A DNA stretch of 40,202 bases, taken from NCBI GenBank assembly GCA_937125285.1, contig CAKZLH010000374.1:1-40202 (forward strand), read 5' to 3'. Shown here piece by piece: positions 14,489 to 23,145 of this stretch. This DNA comes from an uncultured Balneolaceae bacterium. GTDB taxonomy: Bacteria; Bacteroidota; Rhodothermia; Balneolales; Balneolaceae. The notes beneath the pieces were generated by a model. The model saw only the letters and a program-made list of their open reading frames with translations, had not been told where the DNA came from and made no database searches. A program made the position numbers and the translations under genes. Each line of letters opens with the position of its first letter. Position 1 is the stretch's first letter.

Positions 14489-16471
14489 ATGTCAGAAGAC
14501 AACAAAACATCAGTTGAAGAAACTGAACTAAACGAAACGCCTATCTCCAATGAAGAAACTACGGAAGTAGTTGAAGAAACCACCCCTGAAGCGGTAGAAG
14601 AAACCGTAGAAGAAGTAGCAGCGCCTGCTGCAGAGGAAGTTGAAGAAGAAGAGGTTGAAAATCCACTAGTTGGCGAAACCGAATCTGTATTAGCCCATGT
14701 ATTTAGTGGTGAAGTAGAGGGAGAAGTTTACACCCTCGATCAATTGGCTAAACCATCCGATGAGTATACCGAAGAAGAGTATAATCAACTCATGGGGATG
14801 TACGAAAACACCCTAAATGAAATTGAGGAAAAAGAAATTGTAACCGGAAGAATTATTTCCATCGACGATAAATATGTAGTTATCGATATTGGATTTAAAT
14901 CTGAGGGTATTGTTGCTGTAAATGAGTTCAACAGCAAGCAATTGGAGAACATGGCCCCTGGCGATGAAGTAGATGTTTTCTTAGATCGAGTAGAAGACAA
15001 AGAAGGACAACTTATTCTATCTCGTCGCAAAGCGGATATTCTACAAGCTTGGGAAAAAATCGAAGCTTCGCACAGCAGTGGAGAAGTGGTCGAAGGTCTT
15101 ATTAAGCGACGTATTAAAGGGGGTATGGTAGTGGATCTATTTGGTATAGATGCCTTCCTACCAGGTTCTCAGATTGATGTGCGTCCTGTACGTGATTTTG
15201 ATGCTTATGTGAACAAGACCATGGAGTTTCAAGTAGTGAAGCTAAACATGGTTGCTGAAAACGTTGTGGTTTCTCACCGAGCTCTAATCGAGAACGACCT
15301 TGAAGAGCAACGCGAGCAGATTCTTGAAACTATTGAGTCTGGTCAGGTTCTTGAAGGTGCCGTTAAAAATATCACCGACTTCGGGGTATTCATCGATCTT
15401 GGTGGTGTAGATGGTCTTCTACACATTACCGACCTATCATGGGGTCGAGTCGATAACCCAAGCGAGATCGTTCAGTTAGATCAACGCTTAAATGTTGCTG
15501 TAATCGACTTTGATGAGCGCAGCAAGAGAGTTTCTCTCGGGTTGAAACAACTCCAGCCACATCCGTGGGAAGGTATTCAGGAAAAATATCCTGAAGGCAT
15601 GAAAGTTCAAGGCCGGGTAGTTTCTATCGCCGATTATGGTGCGTTCATTGAATTGGAAAAAGGCGTTGAAGGTTTGATTCACATCTCTGAAATGTCTTGG
15701 ACTCAGCATATTAAGCATCCATCTCAACTCGTGGAAAAAGACGATGTGGTTGAGTGTATTGTATTGAACATCAACGAAGATGAGAAGAAAATCTCACTTG
15801 GTGTAAAACAATTGACTACCGATCCATGGGCCGATATTCTCGAACGATTCCCAATTGGTTCAAAACATCAAGGAACAGTTAGAAACCTTACTAACTTTGG
15901 TGTATTTGTAGAGTTAGAGCCAGGTATCGATGGTTTGATTCACGTATCAGACTTGAGCTGGGAAGACAAAATTGAGCATCCTAATGAAGTGGTAAAGAAA
16001 GATCAGGAAATCGAAGTCGCTATCTTAGGTGTAGACTTTGATAACCGTAGAATCACTTTAGGACACAAGCAAGTAACTGAGAATCCTTGGGAAACCTATG
16101 CAAAGGAATACACTCCAGGAACCGCAGTTAAAGGAAAAGTTGTGAAAGTCACCGATCGAGGAGTGTTTGTTGCTCTTGATAAAGGAGCCGATGCTTTCTT
16201 GAATATGACTAAGTCTGTTGTTGCGGAATTCAAAGAAGGAGATGAAGTAGAAGCCTTTATCTTAAAGTTTGATGAGCAAGCAAAAAACATTGAGCTTAGC
16301 CAATTAGATGGTGATCAAAAGAAAGCTAAAGCTGCTAAGAAAAAAGCAGATGAGACAGCTAATCTAGAAACGGGCGCACCAACTCTTGGTGAAATGTCTG
16401 GTCTAGCCGAGCTAAAAGAGAAAATGGAAGCGGAAGAAAAAGCTCAGGCAGAGGAAAGCACTGAAGAATAA
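14489..16471 (+). CDS. rpsA: 30S ribosomal protein S1
   Basis: Binds mRNA on the small subunit and aids initiation. Six S1 (OB-fold) repeats run from about residue 115 to 605; the last four are the best conserved, each with a GVF(I/V)xL-x-x-GVDGL-like strand pattern and a following LSW or MSW segment. A 100-residue acidic N-terminal extension, nearly all Glu, Thr and Val, precedes them, and a charged Lys/Glu tail follows. The total of 660 aa exceeds the E. coli protein (557 aa) mainly through these tails. It is second in the cmk-rpsA operon and ends at a strong terminator. Confidence 0.96.
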   Translation: MSEDNKTSVEETELNETPISNEETTEVVEETTPEAVEETVEEVAAPAAEEVEEEEVENPLVGETESVLAHVFSGEVEGEVYTLDQLAKPSDEYTEEEYNQLMGMYENTLNEIEEKEIVTGRIISIDDKYVVIDIGFKSEGIVAVNEFNSKQLENMAPGDEVDVFLDRVEDKEGQLILSRRKADILQAWEKIEASHSSGEVVEGLIKRRIKGGMVVDLFGIDAFLPGSQIDVRPVRDFDAYVNKTMEFQVVKLNMVAENVVVSHRALIENDLEEQREQILETIESGQVLEGAVKNITDFGVFIDLGGVDGLLHITDLSWGRVDNPSEIVQLDQRLNVAVIDFDERSKRVSLGLKQLQPHPWEGIQEKYPEGMKVQGRVVSIADYGAFIELEKGVEGLIHISEMSWTQHIKHPSQLVEKDDVVECIVLNINEDEKKISLGVKQLTTDPWADILERFPIGSKHQGTVRNLTNFGVFVELEPGIDGLIHVSDLSWEDKIEHPNEVVKKDQEIEVAILGVDFDNRRITLGHKQVTENPWETYAKEYTPGTAVKGKVVKVTDRGVFVALDKGADAFLNMTKSVVAEFKEGDEVEAFILKFDEQAKNIELSQLDGDQKKAKAAKKKADETANLETGAPTLGEMSGLAELKEKMEAEEKAQAEESTEE

Positions 16472-16494
16472 TTTCGCCTACTTTTACATTCTAT

Positions 16495-16530
16495 AAAAAA
16501 AAGCCCCATGCATTAGCAGGGGCTTTTTTT
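16495..16530 (+). terminator. Intrinsic terminator after rpsA
   Basis: AAAAAGCCCC (16498-16507) and GGGGCTTTTT (16519-16528) form a perfect 10-bp stem with an 11-nt loop, followed by further T residues. An A-run at its left side means it may also end leftward moxR transcription. Confidence 0.9.
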
Positions 16531-16585
16531 GTTTAATGATAAAGTGTTCTAGGCTTTTGATGTAGCGCTGATATCTAAGCCTTAA

Positions 16586-17587
16586 CTAGGGTACCTGTAT
16601 GTTATTCATAACCATTTCCACTAGTTGTTCCGCACCAATCTCCTCAGCTTCAGCTTCAAAAGTTGGAATTAAACGGTGCCTGAAGACGTCCATGGCGATG
16701 GTACGCACATCTTCGGGGGTAACATAAGCGCGATGCTCCATAAATGCTTGGGCGCGAGCAGCCAAATTCAGGTTGATGGTTGCGCGAGGTGAAGCCCCAA
16801 AACTAATAAGCTCGTCCAATTCTTGGATTCCATATTCGGCCGGGTTGCGAGTAGCAAATACCAAGTCAACAATGTATTGCTCTACTTTTTCATCCATGTA
16901 AATTTCATTTACAACTTCTCGAGCTTGCAGAATAGTATCAGGGCTAACGACCTTTTCTAAGGTTGTTTTAGGTCCTGTTCTGGCCATTCTTCTCATAATC
17001 TCAAGCTCTTCGGATGGGGTTGGATAATCCACCTTGAGTTTCAGCATAAATCGATCAACTTGAGCTTCAGGAAGAGGGTAGGTTCCCTCTTGTTCCACAG
17101 GGTTTTGAGTCGCTAATACCAAAAAAGGTTCTTGAAGTTTAAAGCTTTCTTCCCCTATGGTAACTTGTTTTTCCTGCATAGCTTCTAATAAGGCACTTTG
17201 CACCTTAGCAGGTGAGCGGTTTATTTCATCAGCTAAAATGATGTTGGCGAATATGGGCCCTTTTTTCACAAAGAAATCACCTTCTTTTTGATTGTAAATA
17301 AGGGTTCCAATCAAATCGGCAGGCAAAAGATCAGGGGTAAATTGGATTCGCTGGAAATCGGTGTCGATTACCGTAGCAAGAGACGAAATCGTTAGGGTTT
17401 TGGCTAAACCAGGAACACCTTCTAATAATACATGTCCATTGGTTAGTAGGCCAATCATTAGACGGTCAATCATATATTTCTGACCAATAACTACTTTGTC
17501 TAATTCTCTACGTATATCATCAATAAAGGCCGATCGCTCTTGAATTTTTTCTCCAAGGGCCATCATATCTATTGCGTGTTCACTCAT
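16586..17587 (-). CDS. MoxR-family AAA+ ATPase
   Basis: A cytoplasmic AAA+ chaperone-like ATPase of the MoxR/RavA class. Walker A is GVPGLAKT (residues 57-64) with the family's typical Ala in place of Gly; Walker B is ILADEINRSPAK; the sensor segment is LATQNPVEQEGTYPLPEAQ, which is diagnostic for MoxR. At 333 aa it is of normal length. Most relatives sit beside DUF58 and von Willebrand-factor-A genes; here it stands alone between the rpsA terminator and divergent uppP, so its client is not revealed by context. Confidence 0.92.
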   Translation of the reverse strand: MSEHAIDMMALGEKIQERSAFIDDIRRELDKVVIGQKYMIDRLMIGLLTNGHVLLEGVPGLAKTLTISSLATVIDTDFQRIQFTPDLLPADLIGTLIYNQKEGDFFVKKGPIFANIILADEINRSPAKVQSALLEAMQEKQVTIGEESFKLQEPFLVLATQNPVEQEGTYPLPEAQVDRFMLKLKVDYPTPSEELEIMRRMARTGPKTTLEKVVSPDTILQAREVVNEIYMDEKVEQYIVDLVFATRNPAEYGIQELDELISFGASPRATINLNLAARAQAFMEHRAYVTPEDVRTIAMDVFRHRLIPTFEAEAEEIGAEQLVEMVMNNIQVP

Positions 17588-17615
17588 GCTAATTTCTTTT
17601 TAGGTTTAATTCTTT

Positions 17616-17637
17616 AAAGTGTAATTTAACACACTTT
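17616..17637. repeat. Inverted repeat in the moxR/uppP divergent region
   Basis: AAAGTGT (17616-17622) and ACACTTT (17631-17637) are perfect inverses separated by 8 nt, in the 69-bp space between the divergent starts. It has operator-like geometry; no regulator is known. No consensus -7 box was found for either gene. Confidence 0.3.
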
Positions 17638-17656
17638 CAATTTCTAAACATAAGCA

Positions 17657-18499
17657 ATGGATTTAATAGAAGCATTTATTTTAGGCGTCTTACAAGGTAT
17701 CACTGAATTTTTACCCATCAGTAGTTCTGGGCATTTAGCATTGGGTAAACAGTTTCTAGGTTCTGATGTGGAATCTGGAATCACATTTGAGGTAGTGGTT
17801 CATTTTGGAACCTTAGTAAGCATTATTTACTACTATCGCACAGAACTTCTTACACTCCTAACCGAGGGATTTGGTTTTTTGAGAAACCCCTCCGTAAATA
17901 AAGATCGACCTCAGGTTAAATTTCTAGGCTTTGTCTTAGTCAGTATGATTCCTGCTTTTATAGTGGGCTTTACATTGAAGGATCAGGTTGAAACGATCTT
18001 TAGTAATCCCTTACTGGTGAGTGGAATGCTACTTGTTACGGGTGTTCTGTTGTTTTCCACTAAATTCACTCAATCAGCAGGCTCGGGTGAGGGTAAACCT
18101 GGTGGAGAAGGTTCAAATTTTGAACATCTAGGCATTAGGAAAAGTTTTATAATCGGACTCGCACAAGCTTTTGCAATGATCCCTGGTATTAGTCGTTCGG
18201 GTTCAACTATTACCACGGCCTTATGGTTAGGTGTCGACCGAGAAACTGCTGCAAACTTCTCTTTTATTATGGTAATACCAGTTATTGGGGGGGCGATGTT
18301 ACTTCAAATGATAGAACTCTTAGAGTTAGGAGTTGCCGATGCTCAGTTACAGGTGCTTTTGATGGGGTTCATCAGCTCTGCCTTATCTGGATATTTCGCA
18401 CTTAAATATTTGATTATCATTCTTAAAAAGAGTGGCTTTTATCTCTTTGCCTACTATTGTTGGGTAGTTGGGCTATTAAGTTTGGGACTATTTTGGTAA
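17657..18499 (+). CDS. uppP: Undecaprenyl-diphosphate phosphatase UppP/BacA
   Basis: Membrane enzyme that dephosphorylates undecaprenyl pyrophosphate to recycle the lipid carrier for peptidoglycan and other glycans; overproduction is known to give bacitracin resistance. Both signature motifs are intact: EFLPISSSGHL (about residues 16-26) and PGISRSGSTI (about 175-184). At 280 aa with about eight hydrophobic segments it is a standard member. It diverges from moxR and converges with the outer-membrane barrel gene. Confidence 0.96.
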   Translation: MDLIEAFILGVLQGITEFLPISSSGHLALGKQFLGSDVESGITFEVVVHFGTLVSIIYYYRTELLTLLTEGFGFLRNPSVNKDRPQVKFLGFVLVSMIPAFIVGFTLKDQVETIFSNPLLVSGMLLVTGVLLFSTKFTQSAGSGEGKPGGEGSNFEHLGIRKSFIIGLAQAFAMIPGISRSGSTITTALWLGVDRETAANFSFIMVIPVIGGAMLLQMIELLELGVADAQLQVLLMGFISSALSGYFALKYLIIILKKSGFYLFAYYCWVVGLLSLGLFW

Positions 18500-18550
18500 A
18501 GAATCCCCAAAGGTTTTTATAGATAACCAAACCCGAAAAAGCCTTAGCAG

Positions 18551-19831
18551 CTAAAAGAGGATACCCGTTGAGAAGTAGATTCCAATTCCTTCTTTTGAAA
18601 ATCCCATATCTGCCCTTAAAATAAAATCGGGCGAAAAGAAAGAGGCCAAGCCGCCAAAGCCTAAGGTATAACTTAGGTTGTTATTCCACTCATCGGTTGA
18701 AAATGATTGATGGGTAAAAGACCCTAAATCTGCAAAAAGTGTGCCTCCAAGCCGTATTCCAAGCTGTTCAATATCAATTAGCCAGGTCCTTAATTCCGTA
18801 TTAGTAGCCCAGACTTGATTGGCTAAAAAGCGATAGGTTGCAAAACCCCGCAAATAATCTTCTCCGCCTAACTCAGGATAGGCCCAGTAGGGTAATTGCT
18901 GGTTAGTTGAACTCCATTCGTAATATAGTCTCTGAGCCAATACTACATCTAGCAAGAAGTGAAAAGAGGTGTAGAATCTCCATTCACTGCTGAGTAACTG
19001 TTGAGTGAAGTCCGTAGATAGATATGGAACAGTAGTTTTGAATAATAGTTTACTGTACCATCCCTTGGTAGGATAAAATTCATGACTTCGAGCGTCAACC
19101 ATACCTCCTAAACCTAGCCATAAGCCTTGGGCTCCTTGGATCCCCACGGGCTTGTCTCTCATAATGAAGCTGTTCTCATCATTATCCCATGGAGTTTTAT
19201 AGTGATAATCAATACTTGTAAGCCATAGAAGCCCTGGGGATGTTGAACGATCAATAGCCTTACCTGAACGTACATTTGAATTATTAGGAGACTTATTACG
19301 ATCGTATCTAAGCCATTCCTTGAAGGAAAATAAGTACTCAAGATTTACTTTAAAGGTAAGGGACTGATAGAGATACTCATTGTTTTGTTTGTTTAGCCGT
19401 AATTGGGCTGTATTATACACTCCATAGTACTGATCTTCGAGAAAGCGATTCGTGACTAGATTAACGCTTAATCGATCCTTATTTAGAAAGGTGTTTGGTT
19501 GGTCTAAAAATAGGTTAAAACCAATTAGGCCTTTTGTGGACGCCAATGCTGTTAAGGCTAGGTTTTGCTCGAATGGCTGGATAGTTCCATAGGAGATGCG
19601 ATTAAAAATACCTCCTGCAGCCAGGCCGACATCTGTGGTGTATGAAACAGCTGGAAGAAATGCTACAGAACTTGAATCACTTGGTGGTGTATGGTCTTGT
19701 CCAAAGGTCAATAAAAAAGGCATGACGGCAATAAATATTGCTAGCCATGCCTTTAAAAATAGACGGATAAACCACCTTTTTTCAAGGTGATTAGCTAAGA
19801 ATGTTCGATTAAATGAATAAGAAAGTGACAA
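18551..19831 (-). CDS. Outer-membrane beta-barrel protein (BamA/TamA surface-antigen-like)
   Basis: This 426-aa protein has a signal peptide (about residues 19-45: KRW...FLLTFGQ) and many alternating aromatic strands ending in Phe, as in outer-membrane barrels. The segment YPELGGEDYLRGFATYRFLA (about 315-334) matches the D15/surface antigen hallmark (LGG-x-x-x-LRG). No POTRA domain is present, so it is a barrel-only member rather than BamA itself. The frame opens with TTG at 19831, overlapping nhaD by 23 nt; the next Met (residue 37) lies inside the signal peptide, so a TTG or other non-ATG start is needed. Overlap suggests coupling with nhaD. The role is unknown. Confidence 0.78.
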   Translation of the reverse strand: MSLSYSFNRTFLANHLEKRWFIRLFLKAWLAIFIAVMPFLLTFGQDHTPPSDSSSVAFLPAVSYTTDVGLAAGGIFNRISYGTIQPFEQNLALTALASTKGLIGFNLFLDQPNTFLNKDRLSVNLVTNRFLEDQYYGVYNTAQLRLNKQNNEYLYQSLTFKVNLEYLFSFKEWLRYDRNKSPNNSNVRSGKAIDRSTSPGLLWLTSIDYHYKTPWDNDENSFIMRDKPVGIQGAQGLWLGLGGMVDARSHEFYPTKGWYSKLLFKTTVPYLSTDFTQQLLSSEWRFYTSFHFLLDVVLAQRLYYEWSSTNQQLPYWAYPELGGEDYLRGFATYRFLANQVWATNTELRTWLIDIEQLGIRLGGTLFADLGSFTHQSFSTDEWNNNLSYTLGFGGLASFFSPDFILRADMGFSKEGIGIYFSTGILF

Positions 19832-21242
19832 CTAAGTATATCGGTAATAATATGACAGATGCCCAAACAAGGTACCCGCCAAAGCTAGGCATTTTAACAC
19901 CGCTTTGCTCAGCAATGGACTTAACCATAAAGTTGGGTGCATTACCAATATAACTTAAAGCTCCAAAAAATACGGCGCCCGATGAAATAGCCATGAGAGT
20001 ATGACTCATCTCATTCATAAGTATCTGAGCATCACCGCCAGCAGCATTAAAGAAAACCAAGTATGTTGGAGCGTTATCTAGAAATGCAGAAAGTATCCCC
20101 GTAATCCAGAAAAACATCTCATTTATAGGCTCTCCGTTGCTGTCGAAAACCGCATTGTTTATGAAGGTTAGAGCCCCCTCACCAACATTCGCTGCTTTAA
20201 GCATAGAAATGGGAGCTATGATCGTGATGAAAATACCTGCAAAAAGCTTGCCGACCTCTTCAATCGGAAACCAATTAAATCCGTTGGCTTCACGGTTTTC
20301 TTGAGCTGTGACTTTAAGACTTAGGAAGGTGAGAAATAATAATGCCACATCTCTAATCAAATTCTCATAATCAACGGTAACATGGTAAATATCGATGGTA
20401 CCAAGAGACACTACACCTGAAAAAAGTACGGCTCCAACGACGCCTAAAATAAGTACTAAATTAATGCCGCCTTCAATCCCAAAAGCTTCTTTTTCCTCTT
20501 GTGGAGGGGTGTTGGTTTCTTTTTTGTAATAATAACTATCTACAAAATAGAAGAGTATGAGTAATACTACGACAACGAACAGCATTTCGAAGAATAAATG
20601 AGTAGTGGTCCAAAAGAATCCAACGCCTTGTAAGAAACCAAGGAATAGTGGGGGGTCACCTAGTGGGGTCAAAGATCCCCCAACATTTGCTACAAGGAAA
20701 ATGAAAAAGATAACCACATGTTTCTTAGTACTTCTCCATTCATTGGCTCGAAGTAATGGCCTGATCAATAGCATGGCGGCACCCGTGGTTCCCATCCAAC
20801 TTGCTAATAGCGTTCCAATCACAAGTATAACGGTATTTACAGCGGGACTCCCCTGAAAAGAGCCTTTAATTCGTACACCACCCGATATAGTGAAAAGTGC
20901 TAGAAGTAGAATAATGAAGGGGATGTATTCGAGTAGATAGGCGTGTAAAACTTCATACAGCGTAGCTGAAAAGCCGAAACTAATCACCATAGGAACAAGC
21001 AGTAATAACGCCCAAAATGCCGACACTTTTCCAAAATTGTGATGCCACCAATGTTCATTTACTAGAGGGAATATTGCAATGGATAACAGTATACCGGCGA
21101 AGGGTAAGGTCCATAATAAACCAAGACCTCCACCATTTATTCCATGGCTACTGTCGGCAGCAAAGAGTGTAAGATTCGGGATGAATAGTAAGAGAAGACC
21201 TAAAAAAGTTCCCTTAGTTAGAAATGACGTAAATAACTTCAT
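19809..21242 (-). CDS. nhaD: Na+/H+ antiporter, NhaD type
   Basis: Inner-membrane antiporter expelling Na+ in exchange for H+, fitting a saline habitat. The protein is hydrophobic throughout with about 12 membrane segments and carries conserved NhaD features such as GGSLTPLGDPPLFLGFLQGV and FLDNAPTYLVFFNAAGG, and GALSYIGNAPNFMVK near the end. I prefer the ATG at 21242 (477 aa): AAAGG lies about 9 nt upstream and the protein then begins with a clean signal-like helix (MKLFTSFLTKGTFLGLLLLF). An upstream in-frame ATG at 21320 would add 26 basic residues and is less likely. The barrel gene overlaps its end. Confidence 0.93.
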   Translation of the reverse strand: MKLFTSFLTKGTFLGLLLLFIPNLTLFAADSSHGINGGGLGLLWTLPFAGILLSIAIFPLVNEHWWHHNFGKVSAFWALLLLVPMVISFGFSATLYEVLHAYLLEYIPFIILLLALFTISGGVRIKGSFQGSPAVNTVILVIGTLLASWMGTTGAAMLLIRPLLRANEWRSTKKHVVIFFIFLVANVGGSLTPLGDPPLFLGFLQGVGFFWTTTHLFFEMLFVVVVLLILFYFVDSYYYKKETNTPPQEEKEAFGIEGGINLVLILGVVGAVLFSGVVSLGTIDIYHVTVDYENLIRDVALLFLTFLSLKVTAQENREANGFNWFPIEEVGKLFAGIFITIIAPISMLKAANVGEGALTFINNAVFDSNGEPINEMFFWITGILSAFLDNAPTYLVFFNAAGGDAQILMNEMSHTLMAISSGAVFFGALSYIGNAPNFMVKSIAEQSGVKMPSFGGYLVWASVILLPIYLVVTFLFI

Positions 21243-21455
21243 CGGTGTAGTACCTTTATGTTTGGGGTTTAACATGTCAATTGTACAACGTCTTCGTTCT
21301 TTAACGAAACCATGTATCATGAGTGAAATGAGAATATTTCTCTCATAAAACTTGTGTCTCTCTGAAAGATGAATAAAAAAAATTATTTTTTAATTACCCA
21401 ATAGTAAACAATTGAACGTAAAATATTATCGGTAAAACATTTAAATACTTAAAAA

Positions 21456-21743
21456 ATGTTAAAAACACTCACCAATGAAGATATAAAAAAAGCCCAGAAA
21501 CGCTTTCCAGAATGGGACATAAACGAGTACTCTATGCAAAGAAAGTGGATATTTAAAAATTTTTCTGAAGCTTTAGCATTTATCATTCAGGTAGGCATAA
21601 ACGCCGAGCTATTACAACATCACCCAACCTTTACCAATACCTATAATACCGTAGAAATTCACCTTACAACCCATGATGTGGGTAATAAATTAACTTCTAG
21701 AGATTTAGAATTAGCCCAGAGGATAAGCTCCATCACCTCATGA
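21456..21743 (+). CDS. Pterin-4a-carbinolamine dehydratase
   Basis: Dehydrates 4a-hydroxytetrahydrobiopterin, recycling the pterin cofactor of aromatic amino acid hydroxylases; some bacterial members act elsewhere in pterin or molybdopterin metabolism. The 95-aa protein shows the family's FKNFSEALAFIIQVGINAEL helix and the active-site motif QHHPTF...NTVEIHLTTHD, ending with the usual LTSRDLELAQRI helix. No phenylalanine hydroxylase gene is nearby, so the substrate is not confirmed. It is monocistronic, divergent from nhaD. Confidence 0.92.
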   Translation: MLKTLTNEDIKKAQKRFPEWDINEYSMQRKWIFKNFSEALAFIIQVGINAELLQHHPTFTNTYNTVEIHLTTHDVGNKLTSRDLELAQRISSITS

Positions 21744-21871
21744 GAGGCCTAAGTAATACATTGGTTTAGAACCAACTTATAAATAATAATTCTTGCATGG
21801 GTTTTAGTTAGAAAAAGCTTATTTTATAAGTCTGTTATCTGAATCCCTCAGTAACTAAAGAGTGTTTTCAA

Positions 21872-21899
21872 GATGACTGTTTTCCAAACTGAAAACATC
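21872..21899 (+). promoter_or_regulatory. Bulged hairpin in the S6-S18-L9 leader
   Basis: GTTTTC (21879-21884) pairs with GAAAAC (21891-21896) over a 6-nt loop, and GAT pairs with ATC outside a 4-nt bulge, ending 13 nt before the rpsF ATG. In many bacteria the S6:S18 complex binds a bulged stem in this leader to repress its operon. The CCG element of the known motif is not seen here, so equivalence is unproven. Nothing else is recognisable between 21744 and 21912. Confidence 0.3.
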
Positions 21900-21912
21900 C
21901 AAAGTAAACTAT

Positions 21913-22293
21913 ATGAATTCATTTTACGAATTAACCTACATTATCCGTCCTACATTAGAGGATGATCAATACCCAGCGGTTGTTGAAAGAATCAACACCC
22001 TAATCACTAGCAATGGTGGAACCATTGAAGAAGTCGAAGAGTGGGGTCTCCGCAAATTTGCCTATGAAATGGACAAAAAGCAGAGTGGATACTACGTCAA
22101 CATGTACTTTGTTGCACCAGCAACAACTATTAGTCCTGTAGAGCGTAATATGCGAATTGATGACGATATCATGCGTTATCTAACCTTGAAATACGATGCA
22201 AAAATGCTACGTCATCGTGAATTGATTAAGAAAAATGCAGTTCCTGAAGTCTTCCCAGTATTGGATGAAGAAGAGGATGGCGACGACGAGTAA
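21913..22293 (+). CDS. rpsF: 30S ribosomal protein S6
   Basis: A 126-aa ribosomal protein that pairs with S18 on the small-subunit platform. YELTYIIRPTLEDDQYPAVV at the N-terminus and EEWGLRKFAYEMDKKQSGYY are S6 signatures. The acidic tail (LDEEEDGDDE) is typical of the family. It is the first of three ribosomal genes; ssb, often present between rpsF and rpsR in other phyla, is absent. Confidence 0.97.
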   Translation: MNSFYELTYIIRPTLEDDQYPAVVERINTLITSNGGTIEEVEEWGLRKFAYEMDKKQSGYYVNMYFVAPATTISPVERNMRIDDDIMRYLTLKYDAKMLRHRELIKKNAVPEVFPVLDEEEDGDDE

Positions 22294-22321
22294 CCTATAA
22301 CAGTATAAAAGGAATTGAGAC

Positions 22322-22573
22322 ATGATTAAAAATCCATCGCACCCAAAGAAAAGTGTTCGCAAGGTAAAGCAGTGTAAATTTACAGAAGCAGGACTTGAAT
22401 ACATCGATTACAAAGATGTAGAGACTCTACAAAGGTTTACCAATGATCAAGGTAAAATTTTACCTCGACGTGTTACCGGTACCAGTGCAAAACATCAACG
22501 ACAATTAACTACAGCAATCAAAAGAGCCCGGTTTTTAGGACTCATGCCTTATGTTGCTGAAAACCTACGATAA
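22322..22573 (+). CDS. rpsR: 30S ribosomal protein S18
   Basis: An 83-aa small basic protein. [20 protein letters not shown] followed by [20 protein letters not shown] and the [11 protein letters not shown] end are diagnostic. It lies 28 nt after rpsF and 15 nt before rplI. None of the paired cysteines found in zinc-binding ribosomal protein variants is present; only a single Cys is near the N-terminus. Confidence 0.97.
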   Translation: MIKNPSHPKKSVRKVKQCKFTEAGLEYIDYKDVETLQRFTNDQGKILPRRVTGTSAKHQRQLTTAIKRARFLGLMPYVAENLR

Positions 22574-22588
22574 TAAAACGAGATTACT

Positions 22589-23035
22589 ATGAAAGTTATA
22601 TTAACGCAAGATGTTGAAAAGCTTGGTGAATCAGGTGAACTAGTAACCGTTAAGGATGGTTACGGTAGAAACTTTCTTATCCCACAAGGAAAAGCAGTTC
22701 TTGCTACTAAAGGATCTATTGCCGAGCTAGAATTAATGCAAAAACGTGCCGCTAAAAAAGCGGAATTAAATGTTAAAGAAGCTAAAGAGCTTGCACAAAA
22801 AATTGAATCTACTCCAGTTACTATCGCAGTTACTACAGGAGAAGATGATAAGATTCATGGAACGGTTACCAATGTTCAGATAGCCGAAGCGCTAGATGAA
22901 AAAGGTATACAGGTAGACCGTCGATCTATTACTATTGATACCGATGTAAAGGTATTAGGTGAATATTCAGCAACGATACATTTGGTTGGTGAACTTAAAC
23001 CACAACTTAAATTCTGGGTAGTAAAAGCCGAGTAA
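22589..23035 (+). CDS. rplI: 50S ribosomal protein L9
   Basis: A 148-aa two-domain large-subunit protein that helps restrain ribosome slippage. The N-terminal domain has MKVILTQDVEKLGESGELV and the conserved VKDGYGRNFLIPQGKAVLAT; a long connecting helix (about residues 45-75) leads to a C-terminal domain with ITIDTDVKVLGEYSATIHL. It closes the rpsF-rpsR-rplI operon and is followed by a strong terminator. Confidence 0.97.
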   Translation: MKVILTQDVEKLGESGELVTVKDGYGRNFLIPQGKAVLATKGSIAELELMQKRAAKKAELNVKEAKELAQKIESTPVTIAVTTGEDDKIHGTVTNVQIAEALDEKGIQVDRRSITIDTDVKVLGEYSATIHLVGELKPQLKFWVVKAE

Positions 23036-23078
23036 TTGGAACGGTTTTTATTAACTTATTATTTATTTTGAAGAAATT

Positions 23079-23110
23079 GCCACATTCATCAAGAGTGTGG
23101 CTTTTTTTTT
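23079..23110 (+). terminator. Intrinsic terminator of the S6-S18-L9 operon
   Basis: GCCACATTC (23079-23087) pairs with GAGTGTGGC (23093-23101), 9 bp with one G-U, over a 5-nt loop, followed by nine T residues. Confidence 0.9.
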
Positions 23111-23145
23111 AAAGACTATCTTTATAAATTTTATCCTATAGCTAC

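Noticed and set aside
21243-21320. Upstream extension of nhaD by 26 codons
   Set aside because: It would put a basic stretch ahead of a normal signal-like helix, while the ATG at 21242 has its own ribosome-binding sequence.
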